From positions 1-64,000 of the forward strand of contig NZ_JAJNMU010000030.1 in the NCBI RefSeq assembly GCF_022458865.1: 64,000 nucleotides of DNA, written 5' to 3'. The translations under genes and the position numbers were made by a program. This document shows positions 8,203-17,257 of this stretch, one piece after another. How positions within the stretch are numbered: position 1 is the stretch's first letter; each line of letters opens with the position of its first letter. The DNA is from Paenibacillus periandrae. Its GTDB lineage: Bacteria; Bacillota; Bacilli; Paenibacillales; NBRC-103111. The notes beneath the pieces were generated by a model. That model worked only from the letters and a program-made list of their open reading frames with translations. It was not told the origin of the DNA and did not search any database.

Positions 8203-8982
8203 ATTGCCATAGCGGATACAGATCTACGGTTTGACCTCGTTATTGAGGATGAATTGGTCGGTACCAAGACTCTTCCTGCAGGAGAAGAAAGCTGTATATT
8301 TACTAACCTGCCTAGCAGCATGAAGAGGGTGGAAATTTATTTTTCACAAAAAGCGGCCGTAATTGTGAAAGCGCTACAAATTGATGACGGAGCATCGGCT
8401 GCTCCCCTGCAAAACAATCAACCACGGTGGGTTACATACGGCAGCTCCATTACACAATGCAGCGCAGCGGAAAGTCCTGCTCAAACTTGGCCGGCAATCG
8501 TAGCACGCAACAAAGGCTGGGACCTGACTTGTATGGGATTTGGTGGACAATGTCATTTGGAGCCGATGGTTGCTCGCGTCATCCGTGATCTTCCCGCTGA
8601 CGTCATTTCCATGTGCCTTGGCATTAATGTGATGGGTCGCAATAGCTTAAATATTAGGACGTTTCGTTCTGCCATTATTGGTATGGTATCGATCATTCGG
8701 GAAAAGCATGTCAACACGCCCCTATTTTTAATTTCTCCTATTTATTGTCCCCACAGGGAGACAGATGAAAACCTCGTAGGGATGAACTTGATTACAATGA
8801 GAGAAGAAATCCAGGAGGCAGTGAATATTTTAATTTCTTATGGAGATTCAAATCTTATTTATGTAGACGGTTTGGATATTTTTGGTGAAGCCTTTGCTGA
8901 CAAACTACCAGACCACCTGCATCCGAATGCTGAAGGATACAAAATTATGGCCGATCATATACGGGGTAAATTGAATTTTTAA
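8203..8982 (+). CDS. SGNH/GDSL-type hydrolase (carbohydrate esterase-like)
   Basis: The protein has the SGNH esterase blocks: VTYGSSITQ with the nucleophile Ser, GFGGQ, GIN for the oxyanion Asn block, and DHLHPNAEGY at the end with the catalytic Asp and His. A jelly-roll-like N-terminal extension precedes the catalytic domain. No ATG or GTG fits the beginning. The frame is open from 8194, and AAAGGTG sits about 10 bases before an ATT codon at 8203; the first common start codon is a TTG at 8254, which has no ribosome binding site. Either a rare ATT start is used or the 5' end has been lost. A likely role is deacetylation or deacylation of a glycan. A sulfatase gene follows. Confidence 0.65.
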   Translation: MAIADTDLRFDLVIEDELVGTKTLPAGEESCIFTNLPSSMKRVEIYFSQKAAVIVKALQIDDGASAAPLQNNQPRWVTYGSSITQCSAAESPAQTWPAIVARNKGWDLTCMGFGGQCHLEPMVARVIRDLPADVISMCLGINVMGRNSLNIRTFRSAIIGMVSIIREKHVNTPLFLISPIYCPHRETDENLVGMNLITMREEIQEAVNILISYGDSNLIYVDGLDIFGEAFADKLPDHLHPNAEGYKIMADHIRGKLNF

Positions 8983-9119
8983 TATAGGCTTTTTTTAATA
9001 AAACAAAAAAAGTCATATCGAAGTAAATAAGCACAATGTCAGCACAGTTGTATCGATGTATGCTTAAAAGTGATTTAAGTTCCGAAGATGAAGCCCAGTA
9101 TGTGAAAGTGAGGTATAAG

Positions 9120-10520
9120 ATGAAAGATAACAATATTCAGCAGCTTTCAACCACAAGACCTAATGTCGTATTTATAATAGCGGATGATCATCGTGATGAA
9201 GCCATTCGAGCGTTTGGCAATGATACGATACAGACGCCGGTATTGGATTCGCTGGTAGCCGGTGGGACATCTTGTCGTAACACACATATATTCGGCGGCT
9301 TAACCGGTGCCGTTTGCGCGCCGAGCAGAGCATGTGTTAATACGGGCATTCCGATCTTCCGGGCGACGATAGGCAAAGATATGATGAACCGGGAGCATTC
9401 GAGCGTTATTCGTCCAGATGTTCGGTTAATGCCGCAAATGATGCGTGAAGCCGGGTACCAAACTCATGCGATCGGCAAATGGCATAACGACAAGTCAAGC
9501 TTCGCCCGAAGCTTCGAAGGAGGGGATAAGCTATGCTTTCACGGCATGAGCGAGCACACAAAGGTTCCCGTTTACGATTATGATCCAACTGGAGCTTATC
9601 CGAAGGAACAGGAATACATAGAACATACGTTCTCGACAGAGCTGTTTACGGACGCTGCCGTCAACTTTATTGAGGATTGCAGGATGGAGCGGCCGTTTTT
9701 CCTGTATGTGGCTTATACCGCGCCGCATGATCCCCGAACCGCACCGGAGCCGTATGCAAGCATGTACGATAAAGCCAACATTCCGCTGCCTCCAAACTTT
9801 GTACGGGAGCATCCATTCGATACTGGCGATATGACGGGGCGGGATGAGAAGCTCGCTCAATGGCCGAGGGAAGAGGGCGAAATTCGTGAGCATATTGCTG
9901 ATTACTATGCGATGATAAGTCACTTGGACGCGCAGCTCGGTAGAGTCGTCGAAGCGCTGAAGGCTAAGGGCATCTATGATGACACGCTCATCGTGTATAC
10001 CGCGGACCATGGCTTGGCGGTTGGACAACACGGATTGATGGGCAAACAGAACGTTTACGAGCATAGCGTGCGCATTCCGCTTATATTCCGGGGGCCAGGT
10101 GTACCGGAGGGTAAGCAGGAGCTTGCTCTGGCAAGCAATATCGATATTTTTCCTACAGTTGCCGGGCTGTGCGGAGTCGATGTGCCGGAGGAAACGGAAG
10201 GCGTAAGTCTGTGTCCAATCTTGGCAGGGGAAAGCGATGGCGTTCGCGGTATCGTGTGCTCGGTTTATCGGGATGTCCAGCGGATGGTAACGGACGGCCG
10301 ATGGAAGCTGATTCGTTATTATCGGTCACCAGTAACGAACACAGGAACGGAACGAATCCAGTTGTTTGACCTACGAAATGATCCATGGGAAACACAAGAT
10401 TTGTCGTCAGAGCCCTCATATGCCGGACACATCGAACGGCTTGCCTCCGGCTTGGCTTCATGGATGCAGGCTTCCAGCGATATTTTGCAGTATAAGCCGG
10501 TGATTCCTGTCACATTGTAG
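9120..10520 (+). CDS. Type I sulfatase
   Basis: A 466-residue alkaline-phosphatase-superfamily sulfatase. The N-terminal NVVFIIADDHR supplies metal-binding Asp residues. The C-A-P-S-R motif (Cys66) is the substrate for formylglycine formation, and YTADHG near residue 305 completes the metal site. No signal peptide is visible, so the enzyme is probably cytoplasmic or acts on imported sulfated sugars. The ATG at 9120 is preceded by GTGAGG. The enzyme needs a formylglycine-generating or anaerobic sulfatase-maturating enzyme, not seen in the window. A second sulfatase is at 53408, beside a sugar importer. Confidence 0.85.
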   Translation: MKDNNIQQLSTTRPNVVFIIADDHRDEAIRAFGNDTIQTPVLDSLVAGGTSCRNTHIFGGLTGAVCAPSRACVNTGIPIFRATIGKDMMNREHSSVIRPDVRLMPQMMREAGYQTHAIGKWHNDKSSFARSFEGGDKLCFHGMSEHTKVPVYDYDPTGAYPKEQEYIEHTFSTELFTDAAVNFIEDCRMERPFFLYVAYTAPHDPRTAPEPYASMYDKANIPLPPNFVREHPFDTGDMTGRDEKLAQWPREEGEIREHIADYYAMISHLDAQLGRVVEALKAKGIYDDTLIVYTADHGLAVGQHGLMGKQNVYEHSVRIPLIFRGPGVPEGKQELALASNIDIFPTVAGLCGVDVPEETEGVSLCPILAGESDGVRGIVCSVYRDVQRMVTDGRWKLIRYYRSPVTNTGTERIQLFDLRNDPWETQDLSSEPSYAGHIERLASGLASWMQASSDILQYKPVIPVTL

Positions 10521-10727
10521 ATCATGATAAAGAGCAACGATGACATCTAACGTTTTCCATTTTGTATCGCTCCTTGAGGTAATGACTACGTCCCGATAAT
10601 ACAATTATTTGGCTGTATCGTCTGATGTATTCATGCTGTTTAATAAATACGTATTGATTATTGAACTATCGTTGAATATTATTATTGAACAGGGAAATGA
10701 ATACTTCAATCGATAATCATTACGCTT

Positions 10728-10745
10728 TTGTTGTATACTCAACAA
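10728..10745. promoter_or_regulatory. Candidate TetR operator upstream of tetR
   Basis: TTGTTGTATACTCAACAA is an 18-base dyad 42 bases before the TetR start codon. A close relative, TTGTTGTATATGAAACAA, lies at 11463-11480 before the neighbouring dehydrogenase gene. Two copies before two adjacent genes suggest that the TetR protein binds both. Confidence 0.55.
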
Positions 10746-10786
10746 CAACTATAGTTATGTTCATTATCTCGGGAGGAGATACAAGA

Positions 10787-11338
10787 ATGACCACGGGCAC
10801 CAAAGTAGATAGACGTATTCTGAAAACAAAGGAAGCCATTAACAAAGCTTTTCTGGAGCTGTTTTCCGAAAAAGAATTCGAGCAAATCACGATTAATGAT
10901 ATTGCTGATCGAGCAAATGTGAATCGGGGAACGATTTATCTTCACTATACAGATAAATATGACCTGCTTTACAAATGTATAGATTTCCATTTAAGCAAAA
11001 TGTTCAGTTCATGTACGATCCATGTAAATCTAGAAAAAGATGATTTTATAAGTGAGCAAAAGCCTATTTTTAAATATTTCGAGGATAACTTCTTATTCTT
11101 TTCTTCCATGATTTCCAATAAAATAACGTCACTATTTCAAGAACGAATGCTGAGCTTCGTTAAATCTAGCATAAAAAAGAATTTGGATCAGTCTACTAAT
11201 CAGACGATAGATAAGGAATTGGTTACACAATTTAATGCCTCAGCCTTCGTAGGCATCATAGAATGGTGGATTCAGAACAAAATGCCACATTCGCCTCAAT
11301 ATATGGCCGAGCAGATGTGGGATTTATTTAAAAGGTGA
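10787..11338 (+). CDS. TetR-family transcriptional regulator
   Basis: A 183-residue regulator. The N-terminal TetR DNA-binding domain is clear (residues 8-55: RRILKTKEAINKAFLELF, then ITINDIADRANVNRGTIYLHYTDKYDLL). The C-terminal ligand domain resembles the TetR_C_33/DUF-type dimerisation domain (EWWIQNKMPHSPQYMAEQMW). The ATG at 10787 has GGGAGGAGAT upstream; the longer open frame starting at 10685 has no ribosome binding site. The flanking dyad and its second copy upstream of the short-chain dehydrogenase imply autoregulation and control of that enzyme. The inducer is unknown. Confidence 0.82.
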   Translation: MTTGTKVDRRILKTKEAINKAFLELFSEKEFEQITINDIADRANVNRGTIYLHYTDKYDLLYKCIDFHLSKMFSSCTIHVNLEKDDFISEQKPIFKYFEDNFLFFSSMISNKITSLFQERMLSFVKSSIKKNLDQSTNQTIDKELVTQFNASAFVGIIEWWIQNKMPHSPQYMAEQMWDLFKR

Positions 11339-11384
11339 TTAGCTTTCGTTTTCTCGGGATGTGAATCACAAAAGTTTCTTAAGA

Positions 11385-11440
11385 CAGACCTTCTGGATCA
11401 CGGATACCTTTCATCCGGTTTCAGAAGGTCTGCTTAATTT
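11385..11440 (+). terminator. Terminator after tetR; rest of the 11339-11680 gap
   Basis: CAGACCTTCTG and CAGAAGGTCTG form a strong stem followed by CTTAATTT. The remaining gap (11441-11680) holds the second TetR-type operator at 11463 and a perfect AACGGCCGTT palindrome near 11534; no gene is visible in it. Confidence 0.6.
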
Positions 11441-11462
11441 ATATTGAACAATTCTGTACATG

Positions 11463-11480
11463 TTGTTGTATATGAAACAA
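11463..11480. promoter_or_regulatory. Second candidate TetR operator, upstream of the dehydrogenase gene
   Basis: TTGTTGTATATGAAACAA shares its first 11 bases (TTGTTGTATAT/C-type) and its final ACAA with the dyad at 10728-10745. It lies about 200 bases upstream of the short-chain dehydrogenase start. Confidence 0.5.
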
Positions 11481-11680
11481 AAGCGTATCAATTAACGATT
11501 GCATACTAGGGGCTTCTATCTATAATATAAATCAACGGCCGTTAATTATTCAATATTTGTTCAATAAGGCACATCGCACATCGGATTAATTTCTATCCAT
11601 CAAGCATATTGGCGCCAATTGCAGACAACAATCTTTTTCATAAATGAATGTCATCATTTTTATACAAGGAGCCATACGAA

Positions 11681-12421
11681 GTGGAAAATATCAAAAATAA
11701 AATAGTCATTGTAACTGGAGCCTCCAGCGGTATAGGAGAAGCTACAGCCAAGCTGCTGGCGCAGAATGGGGCAAAGATGGTATTGGCTGCCAGAAGAGAG
11801 GAACGTCTGCATACGATTGTTGAAGAAATTAAACAGGATGGCGGCGAAGCCGTTGCTATAAAAACGAACGTAGCTTCATCAGAGGATATGCAAAAATTGG
11901 CCGAGTTTGCATTGAACAAGTATGGTCGAATCGATGTGTTGGTGAATAATGCGGGGGTCATGCCTAATTCCAGACTGAATGAATTAAGAGTTGAAGAATG
12001 GGATCAAATGATCGATGTGAACATTAAAGGCGTTCTTTATGGCATTGCAGCGGTATTGCCCACGATGCGTGAACAGCAGTCCGGCCATATCATTAATCTA
12101 TCCTCTGTTGCGGGTTATCATATATCTCCGACATCAGCGGTATATTCGGCAACCAAGTTTGCAGTGAGAGCAATATCGGAAGGGCTGCGCCCGGAAGAGT
12201 CGCCGGCTTCTCATATTCGATCCACCGTAATTGCTCCCGGATTGACGAAGAGCGAACTTTTTGACAGCATTACTAGCCCGGAGGTTCATGCGATGGTCAG
12301 CCAATTAAGCGGCATAGGAATTTCACCCTACAGTATTGCTAGAGCGATTGCTTTCGCCATTAATGAGCCTGATGATGCCTTAGTCAGCGAAATTTTGATT
12401 AGACCGACGATTTTGCCTTAA
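11681..12421 (+). CDS. Short-chain dehydrogenase/reductase (SDR)
   Basis: A 246-residue classical SDR. It has the Rossmann glycine motif TGASSGIGEATA near residue 12, NNAG near residue 88, a catalytic Ser in NLSSVAGYH, and YSATK with the catalytic Tyr/Lys near residue 155. The cofactor-selecting region (LAARREERL) carries Arg residues after the second strand, favouring NADP(H). The start chosen is a GTG at 11681 behind AAGGAG; an ATG at 11648 would add 11 residues but has no ribosome binding site. The substrate is not predictable. It is probably induced when the neighbouring TetR repressor releases the shared operator. Confidence 0.85.
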   Translation: MENIKNKIVIVTGASSGIGEATAKLLAQNGAKMVLAARREERLHTIVEEIKQDGGEAVAIKTNVASSEDMQKLAEFALNKYGRIDVLVNNAGVMPNSRLNELRVEEWDQMIDVNIKGVLYGIAAVLPTMREQQSGHIINLSSVAGYHISPTSAVYSATKFAVRAISEGLRPEESPASHIRSTVIAPGLTKSELFDSITSPEVHAMVSQLSGIGISPYSIARAIAFAINEPDDALVSEILIRPTILP

Positions 12422-12436
12422 AAAAACAGCCAAACC

Positions 12437-12460
12437 CAGCCCATTAAAGGCTGCGTTTTT
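12437..12460 (+). terminator. Terminator after the SDR gene
   Basis: CAGCC and GGCTG form a short stem with a seven-base loop, followed by CGTTTTT. Confidence 0.5.
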
Positions 12461-12655
12461 CAGGGATCTGCACAGCATAAATCACGTCGTATTACAGCTT
12501 GTACGCCATAGATTGGAAGCGTGGAGGACGATTAAGCTTGGAGGGCTGGGAGTGTCTTGAGGACTTTCTGCAATTTCATATTCCCTTGAAGCGAAAAGCC
12601 GGAGCTTGGAAATCCTCATCTCATCCTTTTTTTGTTGCACTAAAAGGTACTTATA

Positions 12656-12699
12656 TCCTCAGGCTATAACTAGATATAGTTTAATCCAGTTACGTTATA
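12656..12699. promoter_or_regulatory. LysR-type double operator upstream of metE
   Basis: Two adjacent elements are present. The first is ATATCCTCAGGCTAT, a T-N11-A dyad of the LysR type (on the other strand ATAGCCTGAGGATAT). The second, at 12675-12699, has the layout TATA-N3-TAA-N5-TTA-N3-TATA. Both elements recur in the same order at 21252-21298 upstream of pabB, with the second one differing at only two positions. The rest of the 12461-12752 gap shows a possible shared -10 region (GATATG, about 12713) and nothing else I can support as a gene. Confidence 0.7.
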
Positions 12700-12752
12700 T
12701 CTGGAAATCTATGATATGTTTTCTATAACAAATTGTAGAGGAGTTTTTATAG

Positions 12753-15041
12753 ATGGTGAAGAGTAGTGCTTTAGGATACCCGCGTATTGGTGCGGATCGG
12801 GAATGGAAGAAAGCGCTCGAAGCTTTCTGGTCAGGCAAGCTTGAGGAAGCAGACTTCCACCGCCAGCTGCAGGACATCCGATTGAATCATTTACGTAAAC
12901 AGCAAGAGAAGGGCATTGATTTGATCCCGGTTAATGATTTCAGCTATTACGACCATGTATTGGATACAGCTGCGATGTTCGGTATTATTCCGAAACGTTT
13001 TTCTTATGAAGGTGGCGTTGTTCCCTTGTCTGTCTACTACGGGATGGCTCGTGGGACGAAGGATGCTACAGCAAGCGAAATGACCAAGTGGTTTAACACC
13101 AACTATCACTATATTGTACCTGAACTGTCCAATGCATCTCCGGTGCTTACCGAAAATAAGCCGCTTACAGCTTATCGGGAAGCTAAGGAAAAGCTTGGGA
13201 TTGAAGGCAAACCGGTTATCGTTGGACCATTGACCTTCCTGAAATTGTCAAAAGGTTACAGCCAATCGGAGTTTGATTCCTGGTTGGATCGGTTATTACC
13301 GCTTTATGTGCAGGTTCTTCAGGAGTTGGCTGCAGAAGGAGTTCAATGGGTACAAATCGATGAGCCTGTTCTCGTGACGAAGCTAAGTGGTCCTGACATC
13401 CAGCGGTTGAAAACTATCTATGAGACGTTTGCCGCATCCGTGCCTAATCTGAACATCATATTGCAAACCTATTTTGAATCTGTCGAACAATACAGTGAAA
13501 TCGTTGCGTTGCCGGTCAAAGGAATTGGGCTTGATTTCGTTCATGGTTTATCCGGCAATCTATCTTCGATTAAAACGCTCGGCTTTCCGGCTGACAAGGT
13601 TTTAGGTGCAGGCGTCATCGACGGTCGTGGTATCTGGAAAGCGTCACTTCGGGGAAAACTGGGACTACTGGAAGAACTCACCGAACTCGTTACAGCCGAT
13701 CGCCTCATCGTGCAGTCGTCATGCAGCCTGCTTCATGTTCCGGTAACAACAGAACGTGAGACCAAGCTCTCATCTGAACTGAAGAATGCTCTCGCATTTG
13801 CGGATGAAAAGCTTAACGAATTGGTCCTTTTAACAAAAGCTATCGCTGTGGGCAGCGACGGAGTGAAAGATGAACTGGATCACAGTGACCGTGTTATTCA
13901 GGCACTTCAGCAGTCAGAAGAGCGCAACCGCAGCGATATCCAGCAAGCCGTAGCTGCTGTCAATTCTCAAAAGCCTGAGCGCAACCTGCCTTTCGCTGAG
14001 CGTTATGCCGCTCAACAGGCAAAATGGCAGCTACCCCTTTTTCCGACAACGACAATCGGCAGCTTTCCACAATCTGCTGAGGTGAGAAAAGCACGCCAAT
14101 TGTGGCGCAAGGGTGAATGGAGCCAAGAGCAGTATGCTGGCTTTATCCGGGAACAAATCAATATCTGGATCAAGCTTCAAGAGGAAATTGGTCTGGATGT
14201 ACTGGTGCACGGGGAGTTTGAACGAACGGATATGGTCGAATTTTTCGGCGAAAAGCTTGCAGGCTTTGCATTTACACAAAACGGATGGGTCCAGTCCTAC
14301 GGTTCCCGTTGCGTTAAACCTCCGGTTATATTCGGGGATGTAGCGTTCATCGGTGAAATGACTGTGGAAGAAACCAAATATGCCCAGTCGCAGACTGCGC
14401 ATCCAGTTAAAGGGATGCTGACCGGTCCTATTACGATCATGAATTGGTCATTTGTCCGTGAAGACATACCGCGCGAGCAAATTGCCTACCAATTGGCGTA
14501 TGCGCTGAGACAAGAAGTGGAAGCACTTGAGCAGGCGGGCATTGGTATGATTCAGGTCGATGAGCCTGCAGTTCGCGAAGGGCTGCCGCTTAAGGAAGCT
14601 GAGCAAGCCAATTATTTGGAGTGGGCAGTCAAATCTTTCCGTATTGCCACATGCACCGTACAGGAAACAACACAAATCCATACACATATGTGCTATTGCG
14701 AATTCCATGACATGATTGATTCGATAGAAGCGATGGATGCCGATGTTATTTCCATTGAAACATCCCGCAGCCACGGCGAACTGATTCACAGTTTCGAGCT
14801 GAACACTTACAAGCTTGGAATCGGCTTAGGTGTATACGATATCCACAGCCCGCGTATTCCTAGTGTAGAGGAAATGACAAGCATGATCGAACGCGCTTTG
14901 CGGGTATTGGATCCTAAGCTGTTCTGGATAAACCCGGACTGCGGACTTAAAACCCGTGGGCTTCAAGAGACGGTTGATTCCTTGCGAAACATGGTAGATG
15001 CGACGAAGCTTGCCCGTGCGCAACATGCCGCAATCGTGTAA
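12753..15041 (+). CDS. metE: Cobalamin-independent methionine synthase
   Basis: A 762-residue MetE, the full family length. It transfers the methyl group of 5-methyltetrahydrofolate(-polyglutamate) to homocysteine without B12. The N-terminal domain begins with the typical SSALGYPRIGADREWKKALE. The C-terminal catalytic domain carries the zinc ligands in HTHMCYCEF (His and Cys) and NPDCGLKTR (Cys). The ATG is preceded by GAGGAG. glyA follows 114 bases later, placing methyl-group use next to one-carbon generation. No cobalamin riboswitch precedes it; instead a LysR-type double operator does. Confidence 0.95.
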   Translation: MVKSSALGYPRIGADREWKKALEAFWSGKLEEADFHRQLQDIRLNHLRKQQEKGIDLIPVNDFSYYDHVLDTAAMFGIIPKRFSYEGGVVPLSVYYGMARGTKDATASEMTKWFNTNYHYIVPELSNASPVLTENKPLTAYREAKEKLGIEGKPVIVGPLTFLKLSKGYSQSEFDSWLDRLLPLYVQVLQELAAEGVQWVQIDEPVLVTKLSGPDIQRLKTIYETFAASVPNLNIILQTYFESVEQYSEIVALPVKGIGLDFVHGLSGNLSSIKTLGFPADKVLGAGVIDGRGIWKASLRGKLGLLEELTELVTADRLIVQSSCSLLHVPVTTERETKLSSELKNALAFADEKLNELVLLTKAIAVGSDGVKDELDHSDRVIQALQQSEERNRSDIQQAVAAVNSQKPERNLPFAERYAAQQAKWQLPLFPTTTIGSFPQSAEVRKARQLWRKGEWSQEQYAGFIREQINIWIKLQEEIGLDVLVHGEFERTDMVEFFGEKLAGFAFTQNGWVQSYGSRCVKPPVIFGDVAFIGEMTVEETKYAQSQTAHPVKGMLTGPITIMNWSFVREDIPREQIAYQLAYALRQEVEALEQAGIGMIQVDEPAVREGLPLKEAEQANYLEWAVKSFRIATCTVQETTQIHTHMCYCEFHDMIDSIEAMDADVISIETSRSHGELIHSFELNTYKLGIGLGVYDIHSPRIPSVEEMTSMIERALRVLDPKLFWINPDCGLKTRGLQETVDSLRNMVDATKLARAQHAAIV

Positions 15042-15086
15042 TTTTAGTATATAGATAGAAGACAAGGTTATAGTGGTTACAAAAGC

Positions 15087-15124
15087 ACGTACACAGCAGG
15101 CTTTGGCCGGGTGTGTACGTGTTA
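15087..15124 (+). other. Hairpin between metE and glyA
   Basis: GCACGTACAC and GTGTACGTGT pair to form a stem around a loop of about 16 bases. No T-run follows, so this is probably an RNA-stabilising or partial-termination structure rather than a clean terminator. Confidence 0.4.
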
Positions 15125-15155
15125 ATAGAACATGTATACTAAGGAGAGCATTACT

Positions 15156-16403
15156 GTGGAACAATTACGCAAACAAGATCCCAAAATTGTTGAGGCAATG
15201 AATTTGGAGATCGGTCGTCAACGAGATAAAATTGAATTGATCGCTTCCGAGAACTTCGTGAGTGAGGCTGTCATACAAGCAATGGGTACCGTGCTGACGA
15301 ACAAATATGCGGAAGGCTATCCGGGCAAACGCTACTATGGTGGTTGTGAATACGTGGATATCGTTGAGGATATTGCGCGTGATCGTGCTAAACAATTGTT
15401 TGGTGCTGAGCATGTGAACGTACAGCCACATTCCGGTGCGCAAGCTAATATGGCAGTCTATTTGGCAGCCCTGAAGCCTGGCGACACGGTGCTGGGCATG
15501 AACCTTGCACATGGTGGCCACCTAACTCACGGTAGTCCTGTGAATGCTTCCGGTATTTTATATAACTTTGTTGCTTATGGTGTAAGAGAAGAAGATGCGC
15601 GTATCGATTATAACGAGGTCCGCAAATTGGCATTCAAACACAAGCCTCGAATGATCGTAGCCGGTGCCAGCGCCTATTCACGCATCATCGATTTTGAAGC
15701 GTTGGCTTCCATTGCCAATGATGTAGGGGCTTTATTGTTTGTTGATATGGCTCACATTGCAGGGCTTGTAGCAGCAGGCTTGCATCCGAATCCGGTACCC
15801 CACGCGCATTTTGTCACAACGACTACCCATAAAACGCTTCGCGGACCTCGTGGTGGTATGATCCTGTGCCGTAAGCCATGGGCAGCAGCGATTGATAAAG
15901 CGGTATTTCCGGGTACCCAAGGTGGACCGTTGATGCACATTATTGCGGCCAAAGCAGTTGCTTTTGGCGAAGCGCTTCAGCCTGAATTTAAAACCTACGC
16001 GCACAACGTTGTCAATAATGCTAAAACCTTATCCGAAGCCTTATTGGCTGAAGGTATTGATCTTGTATCCGGCGGTACCGACAACCATTTAATGCTGATC
16101 GACCTTCGCAGCCTTGGCATCACGGGTAAAGCTGCCGAGCATTTGTTGGATGAAGTAGGCGTAACGGTAAACAAAAATGCGATTCCATTTGACCCTGCTA
16201 AGCCAATGGTGACGAGTGGTGTTCGTATCGGTACACCTGCTGCTACCGCTCGCGGTATGAACCAAGAGGCTATGAAAGTAATTGCAAAAATCATCGCATT
16301 AACATTAAAAAACCAATCCGACGAAGCTGTTCATGAAGAAGTACGCGGTATGGTGAAGGATTTAACTGCACAATTCCCGCTTTATCCGGGTTTAAGCTAC
16401 TAA
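15156..16403 (+). CDS. glyA: Serine hydroxymethyltransferase
   Basis: A 415-residue PLP enzyme that interconverts serine plus tetrahydrofolate with glycine plus 5,10-methylenetetrahydrofolate. The internal PLP-lysine motif VTTTTHKTLRGPRGG, the ASENFVSEAV motif near the start and NKYAEGYPGKRYYGG are all present. The start is a GTG at 15156, eight bases after AAGGAG; the ATG at 15132 lies before that ribosome binding site. It supplies the folate one-carbon units used by MetE upstream and, through thymidylate and purine synthesis, complements the nrd operon downstream. Confidence 0.95.
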   Translation: MEQLRKQDPKIVEAMNLEIGRQRDKIELIASENFVSEAVIQAMGTVLTNKYAEGYPGKRYYGGCEYVDIVEDIARDRAKQLFGAEHVNVQPHSGAQANMAVYLAALKPGDTVLGMNLAHGGHLTHGSPVNASGILYNFVAYGVREEDARIDYNEVRKLAFKHKPRMIVAGASAYSRIIDFEALASIANDVGALLFVDMAHIAGLVAAGLHPNPVPHAHFVTTTTHKTLRGPRGGMILCRKPWAAAIDKAVFPGTQGGPLMHIIAAKAVAFGEALQPEFKTYAHNVVNNAKTLSEALLAEGIDLVSGGTDNHLMLIDLRSLGITGKAAEHLLDEVGVTVNKNAIPFDPAKPMVTSGVRIGTPAATARGMNQEAMKVIAKIIALTLKNQSDEAVHEEVRGMVKDLTAQFPLYPGLSY

Positions 16404-16417
16404 TAGTTGTTTCTTGA

Positions 16418-16456
16418 TTCACAGGGGCCGGCGCATATGCGCGGGCTCTTTTTCTT
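16418..16456 (+). terminator. Terminator after glyA
   Basis: A GC-rich inverted repeat (GGGGCCGGCGCA with TGCGCGGGCTC) is followed by TTTTTC. Confidence 0.65.
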
Positions 16457-16483
16457 TACATGGAAACTACGCATATATCATAA

Positions 16484-16546
16484 TTGACAAATACAATATA
16501 TTGATATATATTTGTATAAATCGTTAATTAACAACTATATATTGTT
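16484..16546 (+). promoter_or_regulatory. nrd promoter with possible NrdR boxes
   Basis: TTGACA at 16484 and TATATT at 16507 are separated by 17 bases, an almost ideal sigma-A promoter. Two AT-rich near-palindromes, around 16491-16506 and ACAACTATATATTGTT at 16531-16546, begin exactly 40 bases apart. They could be NrdR boxes, but their match to the known consensus is only partial. Confidence 0.55.
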
Positions 16547-16548
16547 AT

Positions 16549-16732
16549 GACAGGTGCTTTTTTGTTTGAAGAGAACGAAAAGGCTTAAAAGGGAAGTCCG
16601 GTGAAAAACCGGTGCGGTCCCGCCACTGTAAGAGAGGAGTATCGATCTGGTTAGCCACTGATTTTGTATCATACAAAGTCGGGAAGGCGGATCGAATACG
16701 TTGATCCTCGAGCCAGGAGACCTGCCTGTTCA
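16549..16732 (+). ncRNA. Cobalamin riboswitch controlling nrdI-nrdE-nrdF
   Basis: The aptamer is bounded by ACAGG (16550) and CCTGT (about 16725), which form P1. It contains the conserved stretches AAAAGGGAAGTCCGGTG, GGTCCCGCCACTGT (B12 box region) and GAGCCAGGAGACCTGCC. These are hallmarks of the adenosylcobalamin (Cobalamin, RF00174-type) class. A terminator at 16814-16852 lies between the aptamer and nrdI. Binding of coenzyme B12 should favour termination and shut off the B12-independent class Ib ribonucleotide reductase. That logic is established where a B12-dependent class II enzyme also exists. Confidence 0.92.
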
Positions 16733-16813
16733 TTGACACGATTCCTGCGGAGAACAGGTAAGGTGATCGCTTCGTCCGTGACGAGGCAGGCGAAAATTCG
16801 TCTGCTCGCTTTG

Positions 16814-16852
16814 GCGCATTCGGCCCTTATGGCTTCCGGATGTGCTTTTTTT
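16814..16852 (+). terminator. Riboswitch expression-platform terminator
   Basis: GCGCAT...CGG pairs with CCG...ATGTGC, followed by a run of seven T. It sits 42 bases before the nrdI start codon and 80 bases after the aptamer, so it is the likely switching element. Confidence 0.75.
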
Positions 16853-16894
16853 ATTGTTAACTTTAGAGCAATGAACGGAATGGGAGGACTAAAT

Positions 16895-17257
16895 ATGTTG
16901 ATCGCCTACGACACGAAGACGGGAAATGTACGCCGTTTTGTTAAAAAATTGAATATGCCAGCGATTCAAATTGAGGATAAGATGGAGGACTTAAATGAGT
17001 CTTTCGTGTTAGTTACCTATACCACCGGATTCGGTCAGGTTCCTGAAAAAGTATCCTCTTTTTTGAAAAAAAACCATTCGCATTTAATGGGTGTTTCTGC
17101 TAGCGGTAATCGAAACTGGGGAGAAGGCTTTGCACGCAGCGCCGATCAGATCTCAGCGTTATATGGGGTACCTGTACTGGGGAAATTCGAGCTTTCAGGA
17201 ACGAGTAAGGATGTAGAGAGGTTTATTCAGGAGGTGAGTTTGATTGCAGCACATTGA
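16895..17257 (+). CDS. nrdI: NrdI flavodoxin-like protein
   Basis: A 120-residue flavodoxin-like protein that, in class Ib systems, delivers the oxidant to assemble the dimanganese-tyrosyl radical cofactor of NrdF. Visible family motifs are the N-terminal LIAYDTKTGNVRRFV phosphate-binding loop, TYTTGFGQVP, and GNRNWGEGFA. The start is the ATG at 16895 with GGGAGGACTAAAT before it; the frame is open further upstream through the riboswitch but without a start signal. It overlaps nrdE by 14 bases. There is no nrdH glutaredoxin-like gene in this operon. Confidence 0.92.
   Translation: MLIAYDTKTGNVRRFVKKLNMPAIQIEDKMEDLNESFVLVTYTTGFGQVPEKVSSFLKKNHSHLMGVSASGNRNWGEGFARSADQISALYGVPVLGKFELSGTSKDVERFIQEVSLIAAH

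Noticed and set aside
12475..12669. An open frame of about 60 codons before metE
   Set aside because: It has a protein-like look but no ribosome binding site, only a weak TTG start, and it runs into the LysR operator.
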